Below, piece by piece: positions 12,395 to 24,946 of a DNA stretch of 64,000 nucleotides. This DNA is from Mya arenaria (lineage: Eukaryota; Mollusca; Bivalvia; Myida; Myidae), in the NCBI RefSeq assembly GCF_026914265.1, contig NC_069126.1:39714421-39778420 (forward strand), written 5' to 3'. How positions within the stretch are numbered: position 1 is the first letter of the stretch; each line of letters opens with the position of its first letter. A program made the position numbers and the translations under genes. The notes under the pieces are model-generated. The model did not search any database. It was not told where the DNA came from and was given only the letters and a program-made list of their open reading frames with translations.

Positions 12395-12703
12395 AATAGT
12401 TGTAGCCCGGAATTATAGCTATTCTAGTTTTTCCGACCTAATCCTCCGGTACAAACAAAATTAAACTGTTGTAATATACACACATTACTTCGGAAACAAT
12501 AGAGTCATTGGACTGTTACATGAATTTCAATAGCTCGAAATTCACCTTTTATTTGTTACTTCCGGGCTATTTGTATTAACATAACAGGGTTTTCCCATTT
12601 AATATGCTGGAACAAATAAAAGGCGAATTTCGAGCTATTGAAATTCGTGTAACAGTCCAATGACTCTATTGTTTCCTACGTATAATTCCGGGCTACAACT
12701 ATT
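12395..12703. repeat. Palindromic element with AATAGTTGTAGCCCGG ends
   Basis: Left end AATAGTTGTAGCCCGGAATT and right end AATTCCGGGCTACAACTATT are exact complements. Inside, GAAACAATAGAGTCATTGGA and ATGAATTTCAATAGCTCGAA are mirrored at 12615-12675, so almost the whole 309 bp can fold on itself. Non-autonomous foldback element. Confidence 0.85.
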
Positions 12704-14113
12704 AAGAGCATATACTATCACACTCATCTGATATATTGGGGATTAAATTTATGTACCAGTACATTATCTTACAGAATGATAGTGATAGTCATTATCAAAT
12801 TATTATCCTGATTAATAAGTAAGTTGTTGAGTGAAAACTATTTTTAAATTGAGACAATAAGGTGGATGACATGTTAAGTTATTGAAAGCTTTGAAGATTT
12901 TATACAAAAGTTATAAGTTGTTATAAAACATTCTTAATATATATTTAGCTTTTTTCCATTTGCCAAATAATGGAAAATTATTTGAACTTGATTTTGAAAA
13001 ATAATTATTTTTTATCCTGACTATATAATTATTTAGTCTTTAAAACAGACTCTCTTCCTTTTAAACTCTAAAATATCTTTAAAAATAAAATAAAATACAT
13101 TTAAACCCATTAAGATTTAATTAATTATTTAAACAGGCCAGTCTGCACTGCCTTTTCAGTAAGGATTTTAGTCAAAATCATATCTTCGTAAGAACAAGAC
13201 AGTACACCATAGGTAATTATGACCCCCCCCCCATAATTATGCATATTATGCATATTTGTATACATGTATTAGCTAGACAATATACAACGATAAGTGTATT
13301 GTATATATTAGTGAGCAAATAAATGCATTAATAAATAAATAAATACAGATTTATACTGGTAAATAGATTTATAAATATAAATATTTTAGGAAAGATAAAC
13401 ATTAGATAAAAAATATTATCAAAGCCTTTTTAGCCATATTGTATTGGCTGGTGGGGTTACTCAAAATTACCGTGCATGGTCCGCTTACAACCAATTAAAT
13501 ATTTTCAATAGCTCTGAGAATGATTCATACAATCTTTGATATGATGTCAGTTTTTTTTACATGGCATGGCTTGACTTGATCAATATAAATTTTATATTAT
13601 ATGACTTGCACAATTCACATGACTTTTCATATATATCCTTTAAGTTTTGTGTGATAATAGATCTTTGATCTAAATTTGTGATTCAAAACTTAAAGATACA
13701 TATATATATATATATTTACTGCTTCGGAATCACACTTTACACACAAGACATGTTAAAATAGATTATTGTACTCACTGTTTTTTAATTTAAGTTTATTCAT
13801 CAAACTCTGTCACTCTAGCTGTCTCTGTATTATCAGCATCACACATCAACTAAAACAAAAAATAATAAGAATTATAACAAGAAAGGTTCAAGTAGTTAGA
13901 AAATATATGGGCTGTCATTGGACATATAATATAACAATTTACCATGATTCCATGAAATATTTTTACAAACTAGCAAACCTGAACTCCTTTGTATTTTTTT
14001 ACATCTTTGTGAGATTTTGCATAAAGCATCTATCTAATTCTTTGTTAATTTACCACATTAAAATTTATTGATTAACTGTACTTTTATTTATTTTATAAAT
14101 ATCTTATATGTTG
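12704..14113. other. No gene seen
   Basis: AT-rich with short TA and AAAT runs. An open frame at 13766-14071 is low-complexity and unsupported. Confidence 0.5.
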
Positions 14114-14438
14114 TGCACCAGTCAATTGTAACCCTGGCGCCCCCAGGTCCAGGGAATAGAGGGGACTTTGACTTTCGGTCCAGCCAACCCTTGGTCTAAT
14201 CCCCTCCCCTGCGGGAACGAACTGATGGTAAAACCCCGGCCAAATGCCCCTGCACACCAGAGACTCTATATAAGGCCCAATCTCAGCTAAATTTGGCTCA
14301 AAGACAAAACCACTGCGGTCACCCGGCCCTGCGTGGCCACATAGAAAGTAAAAACACGGCCCATTTCCCGACTATTCCCAGTATACCCCCAGACCGGGGG
14401 GTGTGCGTGGTTAGTAACCGTTACAATTGACTGGTGCA
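14114..14438 (+). repeat. TGCACCAGTCAATTGTAAC inverted-repeat element, full copy
   Basis: A perfect 19-bp terminal inverted repeat, TGCACCAGTCAATTGTAAC at the left and GTTACAATTGACTGGTGCA at the right. It is flanked by TTG on both sides, a possible 3-bp target duplication. The 325-bp interior is GC-richer than its surroundings and has no coding frame. Opposite orientation to the copies at 148 and 24646. Confidence 0.9.
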
Positions 14439-15220
14439 TTGGTTATAATAACTGAGAGGCCTCAAAGATGCTCACATGACTGTGACCTTTTTGACCTTTT
14501 AGCAGATTAGAACAAAGAAAGGATTTTTAAGAAATATACTCAATGAAACAGAGTGAAACTTTATTCAGGGCCTATACACCGTATGATGAAATAGCGAAAG
14601 AAGAGAAAATTGTCGAAAACTGACATGAATTTGGTATCAATGTGTACAATGCATTGCAACTAACTAACTGAAGTACCACATAGTTTACAATTAATTGATT
14701 TTTCACATTTTTTTTCCATTAAAAAAGATTACTAGGTGGGTATACCTAGTATAATTAATTTTTATGTGTGATTGGCTAGTCGATGTTATCACTTAATGTT
14801 ACCAAGCTAGGTATATATTAAATCAAATAAACAAATGTAAACTTTCATAGCAGTGGATACAACACTGGACTGCAATTTTGGCGACCACAGTTTGAACCCG
14901 GTCTCTGTTATTTTTTCTTTACATTTTGATATTTTTTTACCAATTATGATATCAAAAGGATAAACATTTTATTGAATAATTGTCCTGTATACTGGGACTG
15001 ACCCTACTGTTTGTATAGTCCATTGGTTAAAGAAAATAGATTAAAAAAGAGAAAAAAATAATTGTAAAGTGTGTGTTTAAGGTAGCACTACCCTAATGAA
15101 AACCTCCACTTGAAATGCTTCATTTTAATGTTTTATCCTTCATTGTTAAGCACATACCTACACATCTTTTGTGGGTTCATGTGAGCAGTTCAACTTCAAA
15201 GCAACCCAGAAGCTGACATA
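14439..15220. other. No gene; possible tRNA-like SINE head near 14850
   Basis: At about 14852-14905 GCAGTGGATACAACACTGGA is followed by GTTTGAACCCGGTCTC, resembling an A box and a B box, and then a T-rich tail. Too degenerate to call a tRNA. The rest is AT-rich. Confidence 0.35.
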
Positions 15221-17561
15221 CATGCCATATCCCCCGGAGGGGGAAAAATCCCCCGGAATTTCGACCCATCCCCCGGTCTCCCGGAGGGGGATGAAAATCC
15301 CCCGAAATTAAAAAAAGTGTGTTTAAAATTACGCAAAATTATCACAGGGTTTAATTATATATGCCTGTTTGCAATTATAATGCTCTTCTTGTCTTAATTG
15401 GATTATCAACTGATGGTGTATTTTAACAACACCAATTGGGTGACACTTAATAAGTCAGCAGGGCACATTTCATGGGTAAACATTTCATGCATTGTTTTGA
15501 TTGAAACTGTCAGAATTTGCATAAGAAATGTCAATTAGACTGGTCAGATAAAAGGACGATTTTCATTGGTTAAAACTATAGGTTTTATCCAATCAGAGAG
15601 GATGTAACAAATTAAAGTGTTTAAACATGTGTCATTGTCATCAAAATGATTTATGATTTAAAGGTGACAGTACATTATTTGGTAAAGAAAAGGATTAAAA
15701 TAACTAATAGACAATGCTGTTCTTTGTTATGACCCACTAATATGTTTACATACATGACATGACCTTCATCTCAAATATCGGAAAATAACAGAACTTCCAG
15801 AAGAGAAACTGAAAGTAGACAATTCGGATGAAATGACTTTTATTTATTTTAATATTATGGTGGTGATGTTTTTTATTTTTTGATGAATGCCAAAAGATGA
15901 TATGTTTATGAACTTAAACAATAAATTATGCATTTGCTTTTTATCAGAAGCAAACAAATCTGACTATTTGGGAATTGAAATGAAAAATATTGATAAATCA
16001 TTCCATTCTCTCTATTAGTCTGAAAGTCATCATTTATGATCATAATGAGCAGATTTTGTATCCAATTTTAGAGGAAGGTAAGCCCATTAAATTGTCTCTG
16101 AAACATATTTTTCTGTGAAGTATTCTATTTTGCAAGTGAGTGCTTTTATTATGCAATATGGCTGTGTCTCATTAAAATATAGATGAAGTGCTGGAAAAAG
16201 GGGTAGACAAGGTAAATTGGCACATGTGTCATGCCCGTAATGCTACATGGCGATGATGAAAATTCTCTGGTATGTGACCCAAATCCCCTTAAATTCTGGA
16301 CATAATCCCCTCGGGAGTCTTTCAAAATTATGGCAATTTGTTTTTTATGCCCCCACAAAGTGGCGGCATATAGGGTTGCCCTTGTCCGTACGTACGTACG
16401 TACGTACGTACGTACGTCCCGAAGATTGTTTCCGATCTAATTCTTGAAAACCGTTTGTCCAATCCTCACCAAACTTTAAACACATGTTTGTGACCATAAT
16501 ATCTTGATCAAGTTCGATAGTCATGGAAATCGCTTTAGTCGTTTAGGAGTTACGGCCCTTTTTTGCCAAAAATACTTCAAAAATATATGTTTCCAATCTA
16601 ATTCTTGAAAAGTATGTGTCCAATCCTCACCAAACTTTACATACATGATTGTGACCATAATATCTTGATCAAGTTCGATAGCCATGGAAATCGCTTTTGT
16701 CATTTAGGAGTTACGGCCCTTTATTTGCAAAAAAAGACTTGAAAAATACGTCCCGAAGATTGTTTCCGATCTAATTCTTGAAAACTGTTTGTCCAATCCT
16801 CACCAAACTTTAAACACATGTTTGTGACCATAATATCTTGATCAAGTTCGATAGTCATGGAAATCGCTTTAGTCATTTAGGAGTTACGGCCCTTTTTTGC
16901 CAAAAATACTTCAAAAATCATTATGGCTTATTTTCTGTGACAAAAAACCGAAGTGGGGGCATCCGTGTCCTATGGACACATTTTTTAAATTTGAATCCTA
17001 ATTTATGATAGTGAATTGGATAATGCGGAAAGCTTCCTCAGTATCAGCTTTTTCAGTTGTACAGTTTCGGCGCATTGAAGGATTAGGGATGGTACATATT
17101 CCAACGTTTCCAGTGTAACCATTTTGGAATAAGATCGTTTACTAAGTGATGACGAGAATGATCGGTCATAAATGAGTTTGAAGCTGTTTTGGGATCATTT
17201 TGGTACCGCTCCTAGCGGACTACATAGAGTATTTGTTAATGATGTTCTCAAACTTGGAAATCCACTTTTGCCAGCGTACATAGGCAGAATTTGTGTTTGA
17301 ATCATTGAGTCAACTTTGAACAATGAATGGTGGAAACGACAGTAGTTGAGTCGCCATCCCACGTCGCCAGTTTTATGTAGTAAAGGAATAACTCAACACG
17401 TGAGATTAACAGCCTTTATTTGTACTTGCGTCTTAAAATACTCTGAAATTTTGTCAAATTAGACCTGCTAAAAAAAAACCCTGAATACTACCAAAATCCC
17501 CCTGAATTTTCAGACTTTTGAACATTAATCCCCCTGAATGGTCTCAAGAAAATATGGCATG
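15221..17561. repeat. Composite element with CATGCCATAT ends
   Basis: CATGCCATATCCCCCGGAGG at the left and a right end AAAATATGGCATG form a short inverted terminal repeat. Both termini carry repeated ATCCCCC words, and a third terminus-like block (AAATCCCCTTAAATTCTGGA) lies at about 16274. So this is either one 2.3-kb element or two relatives side by side. A different element is inserted at 16341. No transposase frame seen. Confidence 0.5.
16341..16986 (+). repeat. Inserted repeat with ATGCCCCCAC and GTGGGGGCAT ends
   Basis: It opens with TTTTTTATGCCCCCACAAAG and closes with GAAGTGGGGGCATCCGTGTC plus a T-run. A (CGTA)n stretch sits at 16388-16418. Three tandem units of about 166 bp follow, each with TTGTGACCATAATATCTTGA and TTAGGAGTTACGGCCC. 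Non-coding. Confidence 0.75.
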
Positions 17562-18989
17562 TTTGGAAGCATCTTTTTATTTTCCATTTCATTAGCTTAC
17601 ATTTTTCAACAGTAGTTTTATTAGAAAATAGTTATTTTCTTATACCGAAGGTAAAACATACTGTTGTTGTTTTTTGCATAATGTTCCTAAAAGTTTAAAG
17701 ATATTTCATATTGATAAGGAACAGGTCATGAGTATTTTTTTAACTTGTTGATTTCGCTGTAAAATGACATTCACAAGCTAAATCTTAGTAGACCAAAGAA
17801 TTGTACGTTTACAGATTTTTGTATCTTTTTTGATATGGCAAATCCTTCACATACAAATTGTTTAGTATCAAAAGTGGGTAGTTATTCCGATCGGGATTCT
17901 GGGTTAAAGCATTTAACATCTCAAAAATATCATAAAACAAGAAATATTACCAGATTATGTAATTTTATATCAGTTCCATACATAAAAATGTCATATCCTA
18001 TGAATAATTATGAGTTTGACGTCTATTTTTCATTTCTTGCTGTCAAAACATAGCGATATATACATGAAGGGCACCTGCAAGGCTTCAGGGCACAATTTTC
18101 AAACAATTGGAACATTTCGGCCATGGCTGAGTTGTTACGATTGTATTTACGAGGTCTATCTAGAAGCTTGTCAGAGTGGTGGCCGAGTTATTACGATTGG
18201 GTCGAGTTGTTCCGCTTGGCATAATTGTTGTCTGTGTCAGTCAACTTTTGTTTTATTGGAAAGGTAAATAATGTGTTTTAATGCAAAATAACTTTTCACT
18301 TATATGGTAAAGTATGAATATAAACCTTTATGATCAATTTAAACCATAAAATACTTCACTTAATACAATTTCAATATTTTTCAAAACACCCCCGGTTTTT
18401 GCACAAGCCCGTTTAGACGTTACTGGCTAAGGTCACAAATCCGAACACTTTCTGATGTTTTTTACAATTATCTTGGAGAGTTTATGTTGTAGTAAGTTAA
18501 ACTTTCGTATGAAACATCTTTTGTTCATGTGAAAACAGCTGTCAAAGTACAGATTCACGATCTCGTCAATATTATGTCGAAAATCGTTCAATTTTATGGA
18601 TAGTAAATCACCCTTCAAAATACGCTATGGAGGGCACAAACACCGAACACTTGAAAAGCGAAAATACATGGTCATACAATTATAATTAAAAAGTATGCTT
18701 TAATAAATAATTGGCATTTTTTAGAAAAATGCTTAACAAAACAAGATGAAACTTCGCAAGTGTGACCAAGGCAAGCCTCTGTATTGATCTAGATCATCGA
18801 ATAATCGATCACGGTAAACAAACGCGTGTTTTAGCCGGTGTTCAGGATTTGTGCCCTGTTAGGAAATGTACCGTCAACCAGTAAGGATTGGAAGAATGTA
18901 TTACACGTCTATAATTTTAGACTGGGGGCGGGGGGGGGGGAGCTACAATAATAAGCGATTAGGGATACTTTTTTTATTATTTTGACATT
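17562..18989. other. No gene; one short repeat shared with 25615
   Basis: TTACGAGGTCTATCTAGAAG followed by GGCCGAGTTATTACGATTGG at about 18146-18202 recurs at about 25619-25672. Otherwise I see no supported feature. Confidence 0.4.
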
Positions 18990-19098
18990 TCATGTGTATC
19001 CCTGTAACTGCCATAGTCTTAAAATCGTCAAAAGACCCATTGACGGTCATTTAGGTGGACTATTGGGGGGGGGGGCATGGTTACAATTGACTGGTGCA
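18990..19098 (-). repeat. Terminal remnant of the TGCACCAGTCAATTGTAAC family
   Basis: Only the end GGTTACAATTGACTGGTGCA (19079-19098) is left, preceded by a G-run. A segment beside it, TTGACGGTCATTTAGGTGGA, returns in altered form at about 19147, suggesting a local duplication. Confidence 0.6.
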
Positions 19099-20850
19099 AC
19101 CACTGGGACACCATTTTTTATTATTTTGATATTTCTTAAAATACTCGTTGACGGCTATTTAGGCAGAGTAGCCCCACTCCCTGTCGAAGTGTGGATAAGA
19201 AGAGGACTGTTTCAAGTGAACGTTCTTTACGAGATGTCCTACTTATTGACTGTTTATATATTCAAAAATCAAGACAAAAAATTAAATGGAAAAAAATAAA
19301 TGACTTACCAATGGGTGTTTGAGATATCCATTTGGCACCACTTTAGTGCCATTCATCGCTCTTCAAAGCTTCATAAAACAAAATCATTCGTCTAACACAT
19401 TCCCGACATCTTAACACAGATGGTATTGATTACTGTGACATGTTGGTGTTAAACCGGTTTGAAGGTGCATTCACTCGAGTAATAAAGTCAAAGATGCACT
19501 CTTAAGTACTGCCAGATAAGGTTTACCACAATTAATAATGTTGTTTCAATATTCCTAAAAGAATGAATAAATGTCGAAAACAATGGTTCTTATGAAGGAT
19601 ATCGAGTTAAATTTGAAAGAAATGAGCATTACACACGGTATTTCTACCTTATGAGACTATAGTAGACCACAATAAATCTTTTAGCATTTACCAATCATTT
19701 AATATTTTTTGCGCTTTCTGCTATTAAAAACACGGTTACAATCTTGTTATCAGTAATAAATATTTTCAATAAATGCATTATTTAGTATGTAGTTAAAGGT
19801 TTATCAGTCACAATTGATGTTTGTTATATATGTGTATGTATTGATTTTGAATAACAGTGTCACTAAACAAAAAATAAACAAATTTACGCAATTTCACAAC
19901 CTTTTTTCCAGTTCTTCTGGATTACCCTGTATCCCCTGCCTCGAAACGAAAAGTAACTTGGATGACATCGGTACGTTGTGGTTGGGGGGGGGGGGTCACC
20001 CCCCCCCCTCCTTCTGGCCACTAGTGCAATTGCAAAATTAATTTTGATGCGTGAGGGATATACTTAAGCGACGATGTTAACCATTGCTTCAATATTTATG
20101 CATGCATATATGTACTTGTTGGCATTTTGGGTGCCTCATTTCTACATCAAAAATGCTCAACCAGGTATGAGTTTATTGTATAAGTTATAGCTCGTAGTTT
20201 GTAAAATGTGGTTCTTTAGCAAATTTGTTTTAAATACGAAATAAAAGGTGTTGCTTCCAAGGTATGCATGATCAAAATATCCATAAATTATGTATGAGTC
20301 CCTTTTGCTGAGTGGTTATGCTATTTATTTGTCCATGACGTAAAAAGCGAACGTTCACCCCTGATTAAAACAAGACTTTATTTTCATACTTTCATTGTAT
20401 TTTGTTCTGCAATTTCAGTATCAAAGAGTTAACTAATTATTTCAGACACATTACCTGGAAAATGATTATTTGGTGCCAATGAGGTACGAGTCCCTTTAAG
20501 AATGACAAAGTGTTTTTACAATCAGCTAGATAACAAGTTCATTTTTTCCACATATACAAGATGATTTACAAGTAATCATCATATGTGTATTTTTGCTTCA
20601 CTGCTATCTTGTAGGATGACTGGCTTATATACTACTACCGGGTATGTAGTAAAGTGACAACATGGCATTAATTACCAATAGCGTTTATTTTGTAATGCAA
20701 AATTCACCAGCCTTACATGTTTGTACAGTTCGATATTTTTTTCTAAAACATATACTAGTATTACTGTTTGAGGAAGGCATTGGCACATGATGCATGTTAA
20801 CATTCTAAAATGCCTTGCAGCATTTTTAATGGTGTTTAGCTTGGACCAGC
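19099..20850. other. No gene seen
   Basis: AT-rich. A G11 run followed closely by a C9 run at 19985-20008 could form a short hairpin. No coding or RNA feature I can support. Confidence 0.5.
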
Positions 20851-20852
20851 TC

Positions 20853-21085
20853 AAAACCAAATAATAGGGGTTGGAAAGTCTTTGGTTTAGGAGTTAAAAA
20901 GTCTTTAATATGGTTATTAAAATAATTCAACAAGGGGTTGAAAAGTCTTTGTTATAGGAGTTAAAAAGTCCAAACAGGTAGGGGTTGAAAAGTCTTTGAA
21001 ATAGGGGTTTAAAAGTCTAAGGGTTGAAAACTGAAAAGTGTTCTTTTTTAGAAGGGTTAAAAAGCCTCTTGGGGTTGAAAGGTCC
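20853..21085. repeat. Degenerate GGGGTTGAAAAGTCTTTG repeats
   Basis: About eight imperfect copies of GGGGTTGAAAAGTCTTT or GGAGTTAAAAAGTC, spaced 20-35 bp. An old tandem repeat. Confidence 0.65.
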
Positions 21086-21314
21086 TGCTCCCCTGCAGAA
21101 CAGTATGTATGAAATAAACTATTATCTTAGGTAAAACATTTCATATGGATTTCCATCAATTAATTACATCTTCATTAAAAATCAAGAAAATGGTACATTT
21201 TCTGTGTAAAGGTACTGACAACCGAAATAACATTTTCAAGCGTAAAAGTGAGTATAGCTTTGAAAAAATGAATAAGTTCTTAGTCGTTTGTAACCACAAC
21301 TTAATCGATTAAAA

Positions 21315-23060
21315 ATGGCGTCTGAGGAGATGAAACCAATCGGAACTCCTCGGCTAGTATCAAGATATGGCCTCGGATATAATACGGGTCGTAAGAAAAT
21401 AGTCCATCATGGCCGACCAAGAAGATGTTCAAACAACCAAGAGATATGTTAGTCCAAAGACAGAATGAGGAGCGAACTTTTACCACTTATTTGTGTGTAA
21501 GTGTTATTTTTATACTTATTGTATTTTAATAAAATATAAAAAATAGTTTTAAAAGAGCCCTAATGAGAAACTAATTGGAAATGTCATTAATTCTTAGTGG
21601 GTGGGGTAAAGTCTTCTTTCATTTGACAGATTCTAATATAGTAAATAACAATTTTGAAGCTCCAGTGATCAGTGGCAAAAATTAAGAAAAAAATACTCTA
21701 TTTGATTTTTTTTTAATAACAAATAAGCCTGAATATGACTTTACTTAGATCGATAATAGGTTAGACTTTCTTTCTCAGTGTATTTATCTCATACATTTCA
21801 TATCATTAACTTTAATTTTTTATAATTAAAATTTACATTCTTTTAACCAAGGATGTATGGTTTATATGTCCGGAGTGTTGGTATCGAACAACTTAATGTA
21901 ATGGCACAATTGAATGCCTCGTTCACTAATATAGTTCTCTAAATAAATTACATCTTCATTCTATTGGTTTAACAAAATGAGTTTGAACGCATAAACCAGC
22001 ACACATTTCTTTCAAGACTAAATTCTATGATATCCACCAGTGGTGGTGATGCAGAAACATTGAAAAATGCTGACATTTTTACTGTGCCAATGAAATGCAG
22101 ACATTTAAATTTTAATTATATTGTCATTTTCAGAGAAGAGTATGGTACCAGGGGTGCAGCTGACTCTGATTCCCGGCTTCTTCTAATGAAAAAAGGCAGA
22201 TGAGGTAATGGTTGTGCTATTTTCGAAATTCGGACAATAATTTAACAGTCAAGTATCCTATTGGTTTAAGCCCAAAAGTACCTGCATGTTTGTACAATTA
22301 ACCAACAAGGATTGACAGTATTAAAATATCAACATTGTAGATGAATTTAAACATGATAACAATTTCATTTCATGCTTTTTAATTTACCAGTAGTCCAGAA
22401 GCTGCTCTCTCACAGATTGACAGTTCTTCTTGGTCATTCTTCAAAAGCCCAAAGGAGTAATTAAATTAAATTTACACATATAATTAATTATATGGCTTAA
22501 AGCAATATAGCAAACAAATATTTTCCAAACAACTGAAATCTGTTCTATTATGTGTGACCTTTTATGACTAGTTGGAGGATTTTTTACCAAATTTTCAAAC
22601 TTGTATATGAAAGACTGTGATCTGATATTATGTCAGCAGTCTTATATCACTGGTTTCCATACATATGCACAATAATTGCCAATTGGCTCGTTTAAAGATA
22701 AAAAAGGTGTCAGAACAGTAAAACTGTGAGGATGCAGCTTTAAATTGGTGTTGCACTTAATGTTTTGTGAATACTTTTCTGTTGTTGTACAGGCTTTTAA
22801 AATAATTGATCTGAAAATATAATTCCTATTATTGTTGTATTTTCTGTTTCCTATTTCAGGCACTGGAATCCAAATGTAATCCGAATGTAATCAAAAATGC
22901 CATTGTATGAGGATTGACCTGCAATGCATGGAAATCATCTAACCCAACTGCAACGCCTACCTTGGAAAAATGAGTGCAAGATGGAAACAAAGCGTTCAGT
23001 GGAACATCTTGTCATAAAAGTCATCTGTTGGTCCGTGATTATTAAATAAATCCGAACATA
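21315..23060 (+). other. Candidate four-exon transcription unit
   Basis: Exon 1 carries an ATG in strong context (AAAAATGGCGTCTGAGG, 21315) and ends at 21496 before GTAAGT. Exon 2 is 22134-22204 (acceptor ATTGTCATTTTCAG, donor GTAATG). Exon 3 is 22391-22456 (donor weak). Exon 4 starts at 22860 after TTTCTGTTTCCTATTTCAG and has AATAAA at 23045-23050. The frame from the first ATG gives 45 residues (MASEEMKPIGTPRLVSRYGL at its start) and stops at TAG 21450-21452. The same frame then stays open across the first junction, reading EEYGTRGAADSDSRLLLMKK to a TGA in exon 2. Either a short-peptide gene, a non-coding RNA with upstream frames, or a decaying host gene. No family recognised. Confidence 0.35.
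22540..22744. repeat. TTAAAGCTGCA palindromic element, 3' half
   Basis: GTCAGCAGTCTTATATCACT and the terminus AACTGTGAGGATGCAGCTTT match the family at 9263. It lies in the third intron of the candidate transcript at 21315. Confidence 0.7.
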
Positions 23061-23283
23061 TATTTTAAAAGGGTAAAATGGTAAAGGATTTATCTAGGCT
23101 TAAAGTGGTTTTCCTATATTATGGAGGGAAGATAACTACAAAAACAGAAACAGATGGCATCAACAGACCGAAATAAAGGAGAACTATTTTGTTCAGTTCA
23201 ATTTTTAAGACTTCAGAAAATCTGTTAATAGGGCACATCCTTGCAAATGCCATATTGTAAACTGGGCTCTTTAAAATGTGAAA

Positions 23284-23470
23284 AGGCGAAAGTGGTCTAG
23301 AGGATAAGCCTCAAATTCAAGGTTGTGAGTTCAAGACCTCCAAGATACTTTCTCTTGACCTCAGGAAAAGGATGTCCATACTTGTTTCTACTTAGGCAAC
23401 AGACTTAAGAGTGATTTTGTAAGCTTCCAGCTTGCATAGCAATTTGATAAGGCATAAAATAAGATACAAG
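23284..23470 (+). repeat. Possible tRNA-derived SINE
   Basis: AGTGGTCTAGAGGATAAGCC resembles an A box. GAGTTCAAGACCTC about 36 bp downstream resembles a B box. The arms do not make a functional tRNA. The right end is uncertain. Confidence 0.4.
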
Positions 23471-23747
23471 CTGACTTGCAAACAGTTTTTCCATTTGTGT
23501 TGATTTATTTTTCAGTCTGTTGGAATGTTTATTAGAAGTGATGCGCATTGCTTACTGCAACCAATATTTATTTTCTTTATTAAGTTAAATTTAACGAACA
23601 CATAACATGACTTGTGATTTTACAAATGCATGTTTATTTCGTTGATTGTATGAGTTTATTTTCTCAAATGATGTAATAAAAGTTATTCTGAATGACTGTC
23701 CTTTTTTGTTTGAAGAAAATGTGTTGAGGTTTTGGCATAGCATAGTG

Positions 23748-23787
<40 letters not shown>

Positions 23788-23788
23788 T
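23748..23788. repeat. (TCA)n microsatellite
   Basis: About 13 TCA triplets. The serine or aspartate runs in open frames over it are a by-product. Confidence 0.95.
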
Positions 23789-23828
23789 ATTGTTGTGTAC
23801 AAATAAAACATTCAAAACAATGTATTAA

Positions 23829-24645
23829 AAACCAAACTGTCAAGCCAAGTACTCAAAGAGGCACAAGGATATTGCTAAAGAGACCGGTAATACATTTAGA
23901 CAAATAAAATGCAAAGAAAGATCTATAATTCTGACACATGGTAATGCTTTAAATAGTCCTCTCATTGTGTGTTTATGGTTAAAGTGGAGACATACAGTAT
24001 TTTTTGTAAAGAAGACTTAAATTTGTATGGCAACTTAAAGCCATATATGGGGATTAAACGCCAGAAGTATTGTGAAGTCTCCCAAAAGACTCAATGCACT
24101 TAAAAGGGCTTGGCACAGAAATGAAAGTAAAAATGGGAGCAAAACCTAATTTATCATTAATTTTACATTGGATTGCATACTGATGGCTCTGTTATTACTT
24201 GACTAATATTAAAAATAAAATTAAGAGACATGTTGATCCAAACTGTAATTATTCTTGTTTGCATTTTATGGAGTTGGACATAAAAGAGTCATTTGGTGAA
24301 GAGTGATCTAAAGGCTAATTATTCAAAATAGATTAAGTATTATTGAAAAAAGTCTGGTATACATTGCTGAAAAGCTTAGTAACCTGGCTAAATATTTGTT
24401 TAAGGCTTTTATTTACAAAAAAATAAATCGGTTGAGTATCTTATCAGTTACTCTTTTGGTGTTGTTGTTTTTAATAAAAAATGACAATTTACTCAAAGAT
24501 ATTGAGACTAATAATTATAGATTAAGACAAATATAATGTGTAAAGAAACTTCTAATGAGTGGGTTTTATCCACAGCCTAGGAGGTAAAGTGACGCATGAT
24601 CTGCCTTGAACAAATACAATTTTAAGACAAGTTCTGTCAACTTAG
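23829..24645. other. No gene seen
   Basis: AT-rich sequence without coding, RNA or repeat signal that I can support. Confidence 0.5.
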
Positions 24646-24946
24646 TGCACCCCCCCCCACCCCAGGTCCGGGGGAATACTGGGGTTAACCCGGGGAAATG
24701 GGCCAGGTTTTTACCTATCAGGTGGCCCTGCAGTGCTGGGTGAATGCGGTGGTTTTATCTTGGCTTAAAATATAGAGGGGAATGGACCTTACCTAGAGTC
24801 CCTGGGGTGTGGGGGCATTTGGCAGGGATTTTGCCATTGGATCGTCCGCGCAGGGTTGGGATTTTAGCCGGGGCTGGCTGTACTTAAAGTCAAAGTCCCC
24901 ACTATTCCCCACACCTGGGGGGCCATGGTTACAATTGTCTGGTGCA
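24646..24946 (-). repeat. TGCACCAGTCAATTGTAAC element, near-complete reverse copy
   Basis: The right terminus GGTTACAATTGTCTGGTGCA is nearly intact. The left terminus keeps only TGCAC before a C-run. The interior matches the 14114 copy in reverse orientation: GGGAAATGGGCC, GGTGGTTTT, AAAGTCAAAGTCCCC. Confidence 0.8.

Noticed and set aside
23591-23828. Poly-Asp or poly-Ser protein
   Set aside because: The run is a (TCA)n microsatellite read in frame.
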